Shown here in pieces: positions 40,219 to 48,921 of a DNA stretch of 64,000 nucleotides. Under the pieces are notes generated by a model that saw only the letters and a program-made list of their open reading frames with translations, was not told the origin of the DNA and did no database searches. The stretch comes from Phascolarctobacterium_A sp034086985 (GTDB taxonomy: Bacteria > Bacillota > Negativicutes > Acidaminococcales > Acidaminococcaceae), in NCBI GenBank assembly GCA_034086985.1, contig JAXDZG010000012.1:62001-126000 (forward strand). Direction: 5' to 3'. Both the position numbers and the translations under genes were made by a program. How positions within the stretch are numbered: position 1 is the first letter of the stretch; each line of letters begins with the position of its first letter.

Positions 40219-42027
40219 ATGAAAGTCAAATTAAATGATAACCATATCAAGGAACTATTAGAAAAAGGCAAGAAGCAAAACGATAAGTTGTGCTTTGCCG
40301 ATATTACGGATATGATAGCTGGCCTGGAGGATTTTTCTCCTAAGGACTACGAAAAGGTCATGGCAGCTGTAAATAAAGCAAGTATTGAATTAGTAGATAA
40401 GCTGACACAGGAGGATTTGGATGCAGCTAAGGTTAAGCCCGTAGCAGTAAAAAAAGCTGCACCTACCAAAGCTAATCCCGCTAAGGCCGTTGCCAAAAGC
40501 AAGCCCACTAAGGAGGAAGCTGAGCCTATTGAGCCTGAAGCAATGACTGATGCAGAGGCAGCTGACGAGCCCACTGCTGAAGAGCTCAATAGCATTATCG
40601 TCAACGCTGTGGATGCCGATCCTGAGGAGATGATTGAGGAAGCTGAGCTCCAGGACTATCATGAGCAGGAGGACAGGGAAGAGGACGATAGTGACGAGGG
40701 CTATTATTCTGAGGATGGCATTGTTAGCACCTATACTGATGACCCCATCAGAATGTATCTGAAGGAAATCGGCAACTTCACCCTGATCAGCAGCGAGGAC
40801 GAGGTTAAGCTGGCCAAGCGTATCAATAAGGGTAGAGCTGCGTCTCTTATTACCCAAAATGGTGAATGCCCCAAGGATAGCATTGATTACAGCAAATGGA
40901 CCAATGCTGAGGTCATCAAGAAATTTAATGATGATATCCGCAAGGAAAAGGAAATCACCGGTCAAAGATCCATTGCTAAGCTGCTTTCTCGCATGAGAAG
41001 AAGAAAAAATGCAGGTAATCCTTATTCTCTTGAGGAGTATAAGAAGGCTGCTGCGCGTCTTACTAAGGCTGAGCACAAGCGCCTTTTAAAATTTGCTCAG
41101 GATGATAATTGCTATATTGAAGGCATGGAAGAGGTTGACGTTGATAATTACGATATTATCAAGGAAGTGGCCTATCTTTTCCAAATTAGAGCTTTAATGC
41201 GCGAGATTGAAGCTCGCCACATCAAGGACATTGGTGGCTTCACCGTTGAGGAGTCCAGAGCTCTTTATAAGAAGCTTTTAATGCATATCGAAAGACAGGG
41301 TGAGGATGCTAAGCATAAGCTGTCAGAATCCAATCTGCGCCTTGTGGCCAGCATCGCTAAACGCTTTATCGGTCGAGGCTTACCATTCCTTGATTTAATT
41401 CAGGAGGGTAATATTGGCCTCATGAAGGCCGTGGATCGCTTCGATTTTACCAAGGGCTTCAAATTTAGTACCTATGCTACTTGGTGGATCCGTCAGGCTA
41501 TCTCTAGAGCTTTGGCTGACCATGCAAGAACTATTCGCATTCCGGTGCACATGGTCGATACCATCAATAAATTTAATAAAATTAAGAAGGAATTGACTAT
41601 TACGCTGGCACGAGAGCCTAAGCTGAAGGAAATTGCTGAGGCTATGGAAATTACTTATCAGAAGGCTGTGGAAATTGAAGAGTATTCACGTGATACCACA
41701 TCCTTGGATATTTCTGTTAACGACGAGGGTGATACCTCCATGGGCGACCTGATTGGTGATGATAAAGCAATTTCGCCGGAGGCTGCTGCAGCCCAAGCCA
41801 TGCTGCGCCAGCATATTGAAGAAGCCTTGAGTGAGCTGAAGCCAAAGGAGCAGGAAGTGCTTAGATTGCGCTTCGGTCTCAATGATGGTCGTGAAAGAAC
41901 CTTGGATGAGATTGGCAAGCAGTTCGGCGTCACCCGCGAACGTATTCGCCAGATTGAAGCAAAGGCTTTGAAAAAGCTACGCTCACCGAAGCACAGGAAA
42001 AAATTGCAGGGCTATGAAATCGAATAA
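40219..42027 (+). CDS. rpoD: RNA polymerase primary sigma factor
   Basis: A 602-residue sigma-70. Region 1.1 (about residues 1-75) is followed by an Ala/Lys/Glu-rich linker to about 165, region 1.2 (DDPIRMYLKEIGNFTLIS), region 2 (the LRLVASIAKRF and GNIGLMKAVDRFD core, then KFSTYATWWIRQAI), region 3 and region 4.2 with the helix-turn-helix VTRERIRQIEAKALKKLRSP. The start is uncertain. ATG 40219 lies 20 nt after the only good Shine-Dalgarno (GGAGG 40194-40198), while in-frame ATT 40204 and ACG 40207 lie 5 and 8 nt from it. It has its own promoter and is not in a dnaG-rpoD pair. Confidence 0.95.
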   Translation: MKVKLNDNHIKELLEKGKKQNDKLCFADITDMIAGLEDFSPKDYEKVMAAVNKASIELVDKLTQEDLDAAKVKPVAVKKAAPTKANPAKAVAKSKPTKEEAEPIEPEAMTDAEAADEPTAEELNSIIVNAVDADPEEMIEEAELQDYHEQEDREEDDSDEGYYSEDGIVSTYTDDPIRMYLKEIGNFTLISSEDEVKLAKRINKGRAASLITQNGECPKDSIDYSKWTNAEVIKKFNDDIRKEKEITGQRSIAKLLSRMRRRKNAGNPYSLEEYKKAAARLTKAEHKRLLKFAQDDNCYIEGMEEVDVDNYDIIKEVAYLFQIRALMREIEARHIKDIGGFTVEESRALYKKLLMHIERQGEDAKHKLSESNLRLVASIAKRFIGRGLPFLDLIQEGNIGLMKAVDRFDFTKGFKFSTYATWWIRQAISRALADHARTIRIPVHMVDTINKFNKIKKELTITLAREPKLKEIAEAMEITYQKAVEIEEYSRDTTSLDISVNDEGDTSMGDLIGDDKAISPEAAAAQAMLRQHIEEALSELKPKEQEVLRLRFGLNDGRERTLDEIGKQFGVTRERIRQIEAKALKKLRSPKHRKKLQGYEIE

Positions 42028-42198
42028 TGGCATTTCGGTCCATGTGTCAAAATGTCATTATTAGCAACGCAAGCAACTACATAGGCATGCCCAAAAGCTC
42101 GCTTCGGAAATAGGAAAAATTTAACATAATATATATTATCGGACGTAAAATCTACAATAATTTTCTTCTGAAAACTGTATGCTTTTTCGCACTTCTGT

Positions 42199-42227
42199 TT
42201 GACGAAACTAGTTTTATCTGTTATAAT
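42199..42227 (+). promoter_or_regulatory. lexA promoter with palindromic candidate operator
   Basis: TTGACG (42199-42204), 17-bp spacer, TATAAT (42222-42227). The spacer contains the palindrome AAACTAGTTT just after the -35, a natural place for LexA autoregulation. It matches the Bacillus box only partly. Confidence 0.7.
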
Positions 42228-42269
42228 ATAGTCAGGTGAATTCTAAACATTTGATTGGAGGTCTGGATT

Positions 42270-42935
42270 ATGGGTCGTAGAAAAGCACTCCCCCCTGATT
42301 TTGATGGCAACTACACTGAAGATATGCTTTCCGAGCGTCAACGTGGTATTTTAAAATTTGTACGTGATTTTATCAATCGTAAAGGTTATCCGCCCGCAGT
42401 ACGTGAGATTGGTGCTGCTGTTGGCTTATCCTCCAGTGCTAGCGTCCACAATCATTTGAAGAAGCTGCAAGAGTACGGTTTTATTCAACGTGATGCTGCT
42501 AAGCCCCGTGCTTTGGAGCTCATGAGTGAGAGCGATGCATGGAGAAATAAACTTTTGGTTCCGGTTCCGCTGGTTGGTAAGGTTACTGCCGGTATCCCTA
42601 TTCTTGCTGTAGAGAATATTGAAGAAACCTATCCCATTCCTCGTGACTTGATCGGTTGTGATGACGATGTATTTATGCTTTCCGTTACTGGCGACAGCAT
42701 GATTAATGCAGGTATTCTTGACCATGACTATATTATCGCGCGTAAGCAAAACTTTGCCAATAATGGTGATATTGTAGTTGCTTTGATCGACGGCGAGGAA
42801 ACCACTGTTAAGCGTTACTTCCGCGAGCTGCGCAGTGTACGCCTGCAGCCTGAAAACGATAAGTATCAACCCATTACTGGCTCCGATAATATCCAAGTTT
42901 TGGGCAAGGTTATCTCCGTTTTCCGCATGCTGTAA
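42270..42935 (+). CDS. lexA: LexA repressor
   Basis: A 221-residue SOS repressor. The N-terminal winged helix-turn-helix (YPPAVREIGAAVGLSSSASV) binds operators; the self-cleavage site is the Ala-Gly in KVTAGIP near residue 107; the catalytic Ser lies in GDSMINAGI and the Lys in VKRYFRE. ATG 42270 is 7 nt after GGAGGT; a TTG at 42255 precedes the ribosome-binding site and is rejected. Monocistronic apart from possible read-through into the macro-domain gene. Confidence 0.94.
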   Translation: MGRRKALPPDFDGNYTEDMLSERQRGILKFVRDFINRKGYPPAVREIGAAVGLSSSASVHNHLKKLQEYGFIQRDAAKPRALELMSESDAWRNKLLVPVPLVGKVTAGIPILAVENIEETYPIPRDLIGCDDDVFMLSVTGDSMINAGILDHDYIIARKQNFANNGDIVVALIDGEETTVKRYFRELRSVRLQPENDKYQPITGSDNIQVLGKVISVFRML

Positions 42936-42975
42936 GCCAGAAATGACTGCTTTCTAATATTAAAACGATGTTAAA

Positions 42976-42985
42976 ATGACGTCAT
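42976..42985. promoter_or_regulatory. Palindrome flanked by direct repeats, lexA 3' region
   Basis: ATGACGTCAT is a perfect 10-bp palindrome lying between two copies of GTTAAAAT (42970-42977, which it slightly overlaps, and 42992-42999). It sits upstream of the lexA terminator and may be a protein-binding site for the next gene; function unknown. Confidence 0.4.
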
Positions 42986-43004
42986 AATAGTGTTAAAATT
43001 AAGT

Positions 43005-43033
43005 AAGGCAGCTCTTTTTAAGGGCTGCTTTCT
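43005..43033 (+). terminator. Weak terminator between lexA and the macro-domain gene
   Basis: AAGGCAGC and GCTGCTTT pair around a T-rich loop; the trailing run (TTTCTTC) is short, so read-through into the gene 19 bp later is likely. Confidence 0.6.
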
Positions 43034-43052
43034 TCTGTAAAGGAGTCTTTTT

Positions 43053-44000
43053 ATGCTTCATCCTTCTACTGATATAATCGCCAATGCCTATAGTTTTTAT
43101 GTAACTGACCAAAGCAGCACTAATCTAACACGCCTATTGCGTGCTGTAAGTAATCTGCTACGTGAAGGTGCGGATATTCAAATTCCTGTATCACTTGCAG
43201 CCCAAGCTGAGGGTCAGCTAGCTTTGGTAACTCACACTACCAGCGATGGCCAAGTGTATGTAGCAGCTTTCTCCAGTGAAGAAGCTTTTACTAGCACCCA
43301 AAGCGATGAATATACTCTAATCGCGCGTCCTCTGCTCAATTATTTTGAAGCAGTGCTAGCCATGGACGGTATCGCCGGCATTGTCTTTAATCCTACCTCC
43401 CCTGCTCCCTTTACCATGCAGAAAAAGATGCTTAAGGAGCTCTTTCATGAGGCTACAGAGCATCCTAGTAAAAATGGTATTAATGTTACTCGCGCAGATA
43501 TTACTACCCTTAACTGCGATGTCATTGTTAACGCAGCGAATAGTACCCTTTTAGGTGGTGGCGGTGTGGATGGTGCCATTCACAGAGCTGCCGGACCTGA
43601 GCTTTTAGCGGAATGTAAGACCTTAGGTGGCTGTGCTACTGGCGAAGCTAAAATCACTTATGGCTATGATTTGCCCTCTACCTATGTCATTCACACTGTT
43701 GGACCCATTTATGATGGCAAGGTAAGCCAACGTATTGACTTAGCTAATTGCTATCAGAATAGCTTGGAGCTGGCCAAAAAGCATCATCTACACAGCATCG
43801 CCTTCTCGGCTATTTCTACAGGCGTTTATGGCTATCCCTTGGATGAGGCTGCCCGTATCGCCCTTTTAACCTGCACCCAATGGCTGAACGCCAATCCTGA
43901 CTATGGTATGGAAATTACCCTTGTGTGCTTTAATAACGCCGTGCTTAAATCCTATACCGAGATTATTGATGCTGCCAAGCGGGGCGAGCTTGAAGAATAA
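43053..44000 (+). CDS. SseB-N-like / macro-domain fusion protein
   Basis: A 315-residue two-domain protein. Residues ~1-135 resemble the SseB N-terminal domain (DGQVYVAAFSSEEAF, then a MDGIAGIVFNP-type close). Residues ~145-310 are a macro domain with the ADP-ribose signature DVIVNAANSTLLGGGGVDGAIHRAAG split across residues ~160-186 and the phosphate loop SAISTGVYGYPLDEAAR. Macro domains bind or remove ADP-ribose or O-acetyl-ADP-ribose. AAAGGAG precedes the ATG by 8 nt. It follows lexA by 117 bp; SOS control by read-through is possible. The fusion partner's role is unknown. Confidence 0.82.
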   Translation: MLHPSTDIIANAYSFYVTDQSSTNLTRLLRAVSNLLREGADIQIPVSLAAQAEGQLALVTHTTSDGQVYVAAFSSEEAFTSTQSDEYTLIARPLLNYFEAVLAMDGIAGIVFNPTSPAPFTMQKKMLKELFHEATEHPSKNGINVTRADITTLNCDVIVNAANSTLLGGGGVDGAIHRAAGPELLAECKTLGGCATGEAKITYGYDLPSTYVIHTVGPIYDGKVSQRIDLANCYQNSLELAKKHHLHSIAFSAISTGVYGYPLDEAARIALLTCTQWLNANPDYGMEITLVCFNNAVLKSYTEIIDAAKRGELEE

Positions 44001-44045
44001 GCTTATAATTATATTTTATGAGCGCAAATACTCTCAAATAAAGAC

Positions 44046-44090
44046 AAAAACCGATGTTACTATTCTAAAAAGTAATAACATCGGTTTTTT
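44046..44090. terminator. Bidirectional terminator, macro-domain gene / M16 peptidase
   Basis: AAACCGATGTTA and TAACATCGGTTT pair; TTTTTTATTT follows on plus and TTTTTGTCTTT on minus. Confidence 0.88.
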
Positions 44091-44130
44091 ATTTCTTCAT
44101 AAAAGCTTAGCTAGCAGCTAAAGCTCTGCC

Positions 44131-47052
44131 TTAAGCATTAATTACGCTGGTAAACTTATCCTTGTTAGCTTCAATAGGCTGCTTACCACCAACTACGCAG
44201 ATGAGCCCATCACTGAGCATATCCTCCACAACTTGTCCTAACGCTTGCAAATCAGCGTTGCTTACATTCAGCACTTCGTTACGAATACGCTGGCGTGTAG
44301 CGTCAGGCAGCTCCTTAAGATATTGGATAGCGGCTTGGTCCATACGCATAGTGTTAGTAAGCGGCGTATCCATGCTACTGATGGTGCCGATAACGTATTT
44401 ATCCAGCTCACGAGCCGGGAACTCTACAGTCTTGAGCCATGCAGGCAGCTCCTTATAAGCTTCTAGGGACTTGGCCAGCTGCGGGTCGCGATAGGATGCA
44501 AATACACCTAGACCATTGAGCTCAAAGCGTGCTGTAGCGCCGTAGGCGCCTCCCTGGATGCGAATTTTCGTCCAGAGGTACTCGTACCTTAGGATGGTCT
44601 CCAAAACCTTCATAGCGCCCACGTAAGCATGTCCATGCTTGGCAAAGTTGCCACCGGCAGCCACATATTGCACCTTACCTGCCGTGGTAATGCCCTCGTT
44701 ATGACCGGGAATGGGCAGCTCAGCAGGCTTAACAGCCACAGGAGCTGCAGGTAGCTTAGCTGCGAAGTCAAGGCACTGCTGGCGCACTGCTTCCCTATCC
44801 TCTGCATCACAGGAGTAGAACAGGGTATACTTGCTTTGTTGGAAGAACAGGGCAAGCAGCTTTTGTACCTCGGCCAAAACCTTAGGTCCTTCAGCCTCAA
44901 AATTATCGTAGAGCTTTTTCAAGAATTGATAATAGCTGAACTGATCCTGCTCGTTGGCGCGGGCACCGGCGCCACAATAAGAGTACAGGCGGGAAATGGC
45001 GATATTTTGGCCTCGATTGAAGAATTCATCGTCCCAATCGGTTTTAACCTCACTGAGCAGCTCCTGGAAGCGCTTTACATCGGTCAAAAGGCTTTCCAAG
45101 CCAATAGCCTCAAGCAGATCGAAGACATGTGGCAGATTTTCTAGCAGGGCCTTGGCCTTTACCACAAAGTACAAGCGATAGTCATCCGCATCCTCAGCAG
45201 CAGAAATGGCACGCACATCAAAGGTCACACCACCGGTGTACATAATGCCATAGGTGGAAAGCTCTTCATAGGTATAGCGCTTGCTGTTGAATTTGCCCAG
45301 GACATCTGTTAAGAGATAGCACAGGGGCATCTGCTCAGCAGTGACGCTGCTAATATCAAAATACCAATTGGTATAGGCAATTTTATTGGTCTCAGCGGGC
45401 ACATAGACCAGTCTTTGCTGCTCCGTCCCCTCCTCCAGCTTCTCAATGCGCTCCACTTCTTGGCGAATGTCGCTACGTTTTAAAATAGGAATAGAAGCTC
45501 TCGCCTCTTCACTATCTGGTTCGGCCTGGAGACGATGCAGCTCAGCGTATTCGGCGGCATATTGCTCCAGCTCTTTATGAGTCATACTAGCTTTAAGAGC
45601 AGCCATTTTCTCTGCTGCCTTGGCTTGGTCAGCTTCTTCCTTGCCCGGTTGAGGCATGAGGGTAACGATAACCTTGTGGGTATTGTCTAGGAGATAGTTC
45701 TCTATTAAGCTTTCATAGAAATTAGTTTTCAGTCCCTTGCGCATGGTCTTTAAAGCCTCTTCATAGCGCAAGCCCTCAATAGGATTACCGCCGTAGAGCC
45801 AGTTATCCAGCACGCCCAAGCCATAAATAAGTCCCTTGGGATAAGGCCCAAAGTCTGCCTCACGCAGCTTGAATTCCGTGGAGTTCAAGGAAGCCTCTAA
45901 TAGCTGCTTATCCAAGCCCTTAATAGTCAGATCCTGCAGTGTCTTGTAGATAATGCTGATAAATTTATCACGGGCATCGGGCTCACTACCAGCAGCACGA
46001 ATGCTGAAGACGGGCTGCTGCAGACTGCCCACATAGCTGCCACTGATGTTTTGGCCTACACCGGACTCTACCAAAGCACGACGCAAGGGTGAAGACTCGC
46101 TTTCTAAAAGCACTGTTTCCAATAGACGCAAGCTCATGCTGGTCAAGGTGTCCGTAGCCTTGCCTGTGACGATGGAAAGCTCGTGATAGGTCTTATTCTT
46201 GACATCCTCCTCGGCATCCACGGGATAGTAGGCCTCTACCTCGGCGGTGCGCAGCAGGGAGTCCTGCAGGGGAATTTCGCTGTGCACAAGGCCAGTTTTG
46301 GCAAAATGGGACAAATATTCCTCGTCCAGGTAAGCCAAGGTAGCCTCAATATCCATATCGCCATAGAGGTAAATAAAGGAGTTTTCGGGGCTGTAATAGG
46401 TCTTGTGGAAGTTTAAAAAGTCTTCTTGGGTCAGCTCCGGAATGGCATCGGGATAGCCACCGGACTCAAAACGATAGCAGGTATCAGGAAATAGGGCCTT
46501 CATTGCCTCATTCTCTAAAAAGGCGTCCGGTGAGGAATAAACGCCCTTCATCTCATTATATACTACGCCATTATAGCTGAGCTCATCCTCAGGAGAGCTT
46601 AGATTATAATGCCAGCCCTCCTGGCGCAGGGTGTATTTGTTTTCATAAATTAAGGGATAAAAAACTGCATCCAGATACACATCCATCAGATTGTGGAAAT
46701 CCTTCTCATTGCGGCTAGCAACAGGATATACAGTCTTATCCGGATAGGTCATGGCATTTAAAAAGGTATTTAACGAACCCTTCACTAGGTCCACAAAGGG
46801 CTCCTTCAAATGATATTTACGAGAGCCACATAGAGAGGAATGCTCAAGAATATGGGCCACGCCTGTATCATCTGCCGGCGGCGTGCGGAAGGCAATGGAA
46901 AAGACTTTATTATCATCGTCGTTGGCCAAATATAAGAGTCGCGCACCGCTGTGGAGATGCTCCATAATGTAGGCCATGGAGTGAACCTCCTCCACAAAGC
47001 TAGCCTCAAGCACCTTGAAGTCATGATAAATCCCGTTTATAGTCAAGCTCAT
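44131..47052 (-). CDS. M16C-family zinc metallopeptidase (presequence-protease-like)
   Basis: A 973-residue insulinase-family peptidase with the inverted zinc motif HILEHSSLCGS (HxxEH, about residues 67-71) and downstream NAMTYPDKTVYPVAS, typical of the M16C/Cym1-type group. The protein consists of two pairs of M16 domains; the second pair lacks the metal ligands, as usual. No signal peptide is seen, so it is probably cytosolic and degrades oligopeptides. AGGAGG is 12 nt before the ATG, somewhat long. Confidence 0.93.
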   Translation of the reverse strand: MSLTINGIYHDFKVLEASFVEEVHSMAYIMEHLHSGARLLYLANDDDNKVFSIAFRTPPADDTGVAHILEHSSLCGSRKYHLKEPFVDLVKGSLNTFLNAMTYPDKTVYPVASRNEKDFHNLMDVYLDAVFYPLIYENKYTLRQEGWHYNLSSPEDELSYNGVVYNEMKGVYSSPDAFLENEAMKALFPDTCYRFESGGYPDAIPELTQEDFLNFHKTYYSPENSFIYLYGDMDIEATLAYLDEEYLSHFAKTGLVHSEIPLQDSLLRTAEVEAYYPVDAEEDVKNKTYHELSIVTGKATDTLTSMSLRLLETVLLESESSPLRRALVESGVGQNISGSYVGSLQQPVFSIRAAGSEPDARDKFISIIYKTLQDLTIKGLDKQLLEASLNSTEFKLREADFGPYPKGLIYGLGVLDNWLYGGNPIEGLRYEEALKTMRKGLKTNFYESLIENYLLDNTHKVIVTLMPQPGKEEADQAKAAEKMAALKASMTHKELEQYAAEYAELHRLQAEPDSEEARASIPILKRSDIRQEVERIEKLEEGTEQQRLVYVPAETNKIAYTNWYFDISSVTAEQMPLCYLLTDVLGKFNSKRYTYEELSTYGIMYTGGVTFDVRAISAAEDADDYRLYFVVKAKALLENLPHVFDLLEAIGLESLLTDVKRFQELLSEVKTDWDDEFFNRGQNIAISRLYSYCGAGARANEQDQFSYYQFLKKLYDNFEAEGPKVLAEVQKLLALFFQQSKYTLFYSCDAEDREAVRQQCLDFAAKLPAAPVAVKPAELPIPGHNEGITTAGKVQYVAAGGNFAKHGHAYVGAMKVLETILRYEYLWTKIRIQGGAYGATARFELNGLGVFASYRDPQLAKSLEAYKELPAWLKTVEFPARELDKYVIGTISSMDTPLTNTMRMDQAAIQYLKELPDATRQRIRNEVLNVSNADLQALGQVVEDMLSDGLICVVGGKQPIEANKDKFTSVINA

Positions 47053-47092
47053 AGCAAATAGTAACCTCCTAGGTCAAAGCATTATTGCTAAT

Positions 47093-47098
47093 ATTATA
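47093..47098 (-). promoter_or_regulatory. -10 element of the M16 peptidase gene
   Basis: Read on minus, ATGCTATAAT is an extended -10, about 40 bp from the start codon; no good -35. Confidence 0.5.
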
Positions 47099-47191
47099 GC
47101 ATAAATCCCCCACTCCCGTCTAAAAAAGTGTGTGAATCATGGCCTAAGAGCTACACAATCAGGCTTTTTTCATGCAAAATTGGGCAAATGC

Positions 47192-47219
47192 TTGCATAAT
47201 AACGGGCTTTTGCTATAAT
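47192..47219 (+). promoter_or_regulatory. Promoter of the Arc-like gene
   Basis: TTGCAT (47192-47197), 16-bp spacer, TGCTATAAT with -10 at 47214-47219. Confidence 0.7.
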
Positions 47220-47248
47220 ATTAATAGTGAATAATTGGAGGGATGATG

Positions 47249-47494
47249 ATGGAAGAAGCACGCTTTACGCTGCGTATTCACCCGATTTTGATGAATAAAA
47301 TGAAGCATATTGCTAAATCTAATGGCCGCAGTGTAAATAAGGAAATTGAGCAGATTTTAAAATGGGTTATAGATGATTACGAGCGCAAATGTGGGCGCAT
47401 TGTGCTGGAGGAAAGCGAGATGCCAAAGAGTAAGGCTGAGTTTAAGCCTGCTCCGGAAAATCCCATGGACATGCTCTTTAAAATTGAAAAATAA
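47249..47494 (+). CDS. Arc-family ribbon-helix-helix DNA-binding protein
   Basis: An 81-residue protein with ARFTLRIHPILMNKMKHIA followed by a second helix beginning GRSVNKEIEQILK, the Arc/MetJ ribbon-helix-helix fold. Three ATG codons stand in a row (47243, 47246, 47249); the last has the best distance, 7 nt, from GGAGG. No toxin gene lies next to it, so it is more likely a stand-alone regulator than an antitoxin. The C-terminal ~30 residues are unordered and proline-containing. Confidence 0.82.
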   Translation: MEEARFTLRIHPILMNKMKHIAKSNGRSVNKEIEQILKWVIDDYERKCGRIVLEESEMPKSKAEFKPAPENPMDMLFKIEK

Positions 47495-47503
47495 AAATAA
47501 AAG

Positions 47504-47534
47504 AGGACTATCACCGAAGTGATAGTCCTTTTTG
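47504..47534. terminator. Bidirectional terminator, Arc-like gene / rpsO
   Basis: AGGACTATCAC-CGAA-GTGATAGTCCT is a perfect 11-bp stem with TTTTT on plus and a looser T-rich tail (CTCTTTTATTT) on minus. Confidence 0.9.
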
Positions 47535-47546
47535 GTTTCCGATTTA

Positions 47547-47813
47547 TTATTTGCGGATACCCAGCTTAGCAATGATTGCACGATAGCGTTCAATGTCCTT
47601 GCTTTGCAGGTAGTTCAGCAGGCCACGACGTTTACCTACCATTTTCAGCAGGCCACGACGGGAATGATGGTCTTTCTTGTGCTCCTTCAGGTGCTCGGTC
47701 AAATATTTGATACGAGCGGTCAGTACAGCGATTTGTACTTCCGGAGAACCGGTGTCGCCTTCATGGCGAGCATTGTCGAGAATTACGGCGGTTTTAGCTT
47801 CGCTAGTTAACAT
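47547..47813 (-). CDS. rpsO: 30S ribosomal protein S15
   Basis: An 88-residue S15, usual length 88-89, with the signature GDTGSPEVQIAVLTARI and the central HKKDHHSRRGLLKMVGKRR that contacts 16S rRNA. AGGAGG precedes the ATG. It has its own promoter and a leader of about 85 nt. Confidence 0.97.
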   Translation of the reverse strand: MLTSEAKTAVILDNARHEGDTGSPEVQIAVLTARIKYLTEHLKEHKKDHHSRRGLLKMVGKRRGLLNYLQSKDIERYRAIIAKLGIRK

Positions 47814-47814
47814 T

Positions 47815-47895
47815 GTGATTTCCTCCTAAAATTTACAAATTGCCAAAGGCATAGTAGCCGCTGGAGTGGCGTACCACCAAGCCTTGGTTCACACA
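47815..47895 (-). promoter_or_regulatory. rpsO leader, possible S15 autoregulatory RNA
   Basis: The leader can form small G+C-rich hairpins (on minus GTGG-TACG-CCAC and GGC-TACTAT-GCC). Bacterial rpsO leaders are often bound by S15 itself. I cannot confirm a known class by eye. Confidence 0.35.
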
Positions 47896-47902
47896 CTGTA
47901 AT

Positions 47903-47931
47903 AGTATACCATAAGAATGGTTGTAGAGCAA
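47903..47931 (-). promoter_or_regulatory. rpsO promoter
   Basis: On minus: TTGCTC (47931-47926), 17-bp spacer, TATACT (47908-47903). Confidence 0.65.
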
Positions 47932-47960
47932 GATGTTACTGTAAAATTTTTTACATTTAG

Positions 47961-48905
47961 CTACAGAACTCGGTCAGAAAAATGCTCTAAAAGCTGCTGA
48001 CAGTGCTCTTTGTCGGCAGCCAATTGGTTACGCAGCTCATCAAGAGAAGCAAATTTTACTTCTCCACGGACTCTGGCTACAAAGTCTATAGTGATGGGTG
48101 CATCATAGATATCGCCATTAAAGCCAAAGATGTGCACCTCTAGCCGCGGGCTAGCAATATCCCCAAAGGTAGGATTGTAGCCTATGTTGGCCATGCCACC
48201 ATAGCGCTGTCCATTCACGTGCACCTGCACCGCATACACTCCACCTAAAGGTATAGCCTGCTTGCTTCCAGCAAGCTCCACGTTAGCTGTAGGATAGCCT
48301 AAGAGCCTGCCCCTTTCGTTGCCGTGGGCAACACTACCGTGCAGGCTGTAGAGGCGGCCAAGCATGGCCGCCGCTTCCACTACGTCGCCCTCAGCAATGA
48401 GGCGACGTATAGCAGTGCTGCTGATGATGGTAGCGCCGTCGCTGACAAGCCGGCGCACCAGGAGCTTAAATCCCAAGCGCTGGGCACTGGCTGCCAATGT
48501 TTCCACTGTGCCCGCGCCGCGGAGCCCATAGGTAAAATTATTGCCAACTACGAGGCAGCTGTAGCCCAGCGCTTGTAGCTGCTCTAGAAACGCTTCCGGC
48601 GCGAGACGCGCCACGCTTACGTCGAAGGGGATGTCCACCAGCACATCCACCCCTAAATCCCGCAAAAGCTGCTGCTTTTGCGCCGGGGTGATGAGGGCTG
48701 GTGGCACCTTGTTAGGCCTAAAGCAAGCGAAGGGATGGTTGCTGAAGGTGAATACCGCCAATAGCGCACCCGTGCGATGGGCTTCGTCCCAGGCCGTGCG
48801 GATCACATCCATGTGACCGCGGTGCAAGCCGTCGAAGGTGCCCAGCGCTACCACGCAGGGCTTATCATATTTATGCAATTGTTCTAGTGAAGTAATTACA
48901 TCCAT
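47961..48905 (-). CDS. ribF: Bifunctional riboflavin kinase / FAD synthetase
   Basis: A 314-residue RibF that makes FMN then FAD. The N-terminal adenylyltransferase domain has ALGTFDGLHRGHMDVI, and the C-terminal kinase domain has GRLLGYPTANVEL and GGVYAVQV. It follows truB by 16 bp on the same strand, the usual Firmicutes truB-ribF order. Confidence 0.95.
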   Translation of the reverse strand: MDVITSLEQLHKYDKPCVVALGTFDGLHRGHMDVIRTAWDEAHRTGALLAVFTFSNHPFACFRPNKVPPALITPAQKQQLLRDLGVDVLVDIPFDVSVARLAPEAFLEQLQALGYSCLVVGNNFTYGLRGAGTVETLAASAQRLGFKLLVRRLVSDGATIISSTAIRRLIAEGDVVEAAAMLGRLYSLHGSVAHGNERGRLLGYPTANVELAGSKQAIPLGGVYAVQVHVNGQRYGGMANIGYNPTFGDIASPRLEVHIFGFNGDIYDAPITIDFVARVRGEVKFASLDELRNQLAADKEHCQQLLEHFSDRVL

Positions 48906-48921
48906 AATAATTAATTATTAT

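Noticed and set aside
47249..47494. Antitoxin of a toxin-antitoxin pair
   Set aside because: No toxin-sized gene is adjacent on the same strand; a bidirectional terminator follows directly.
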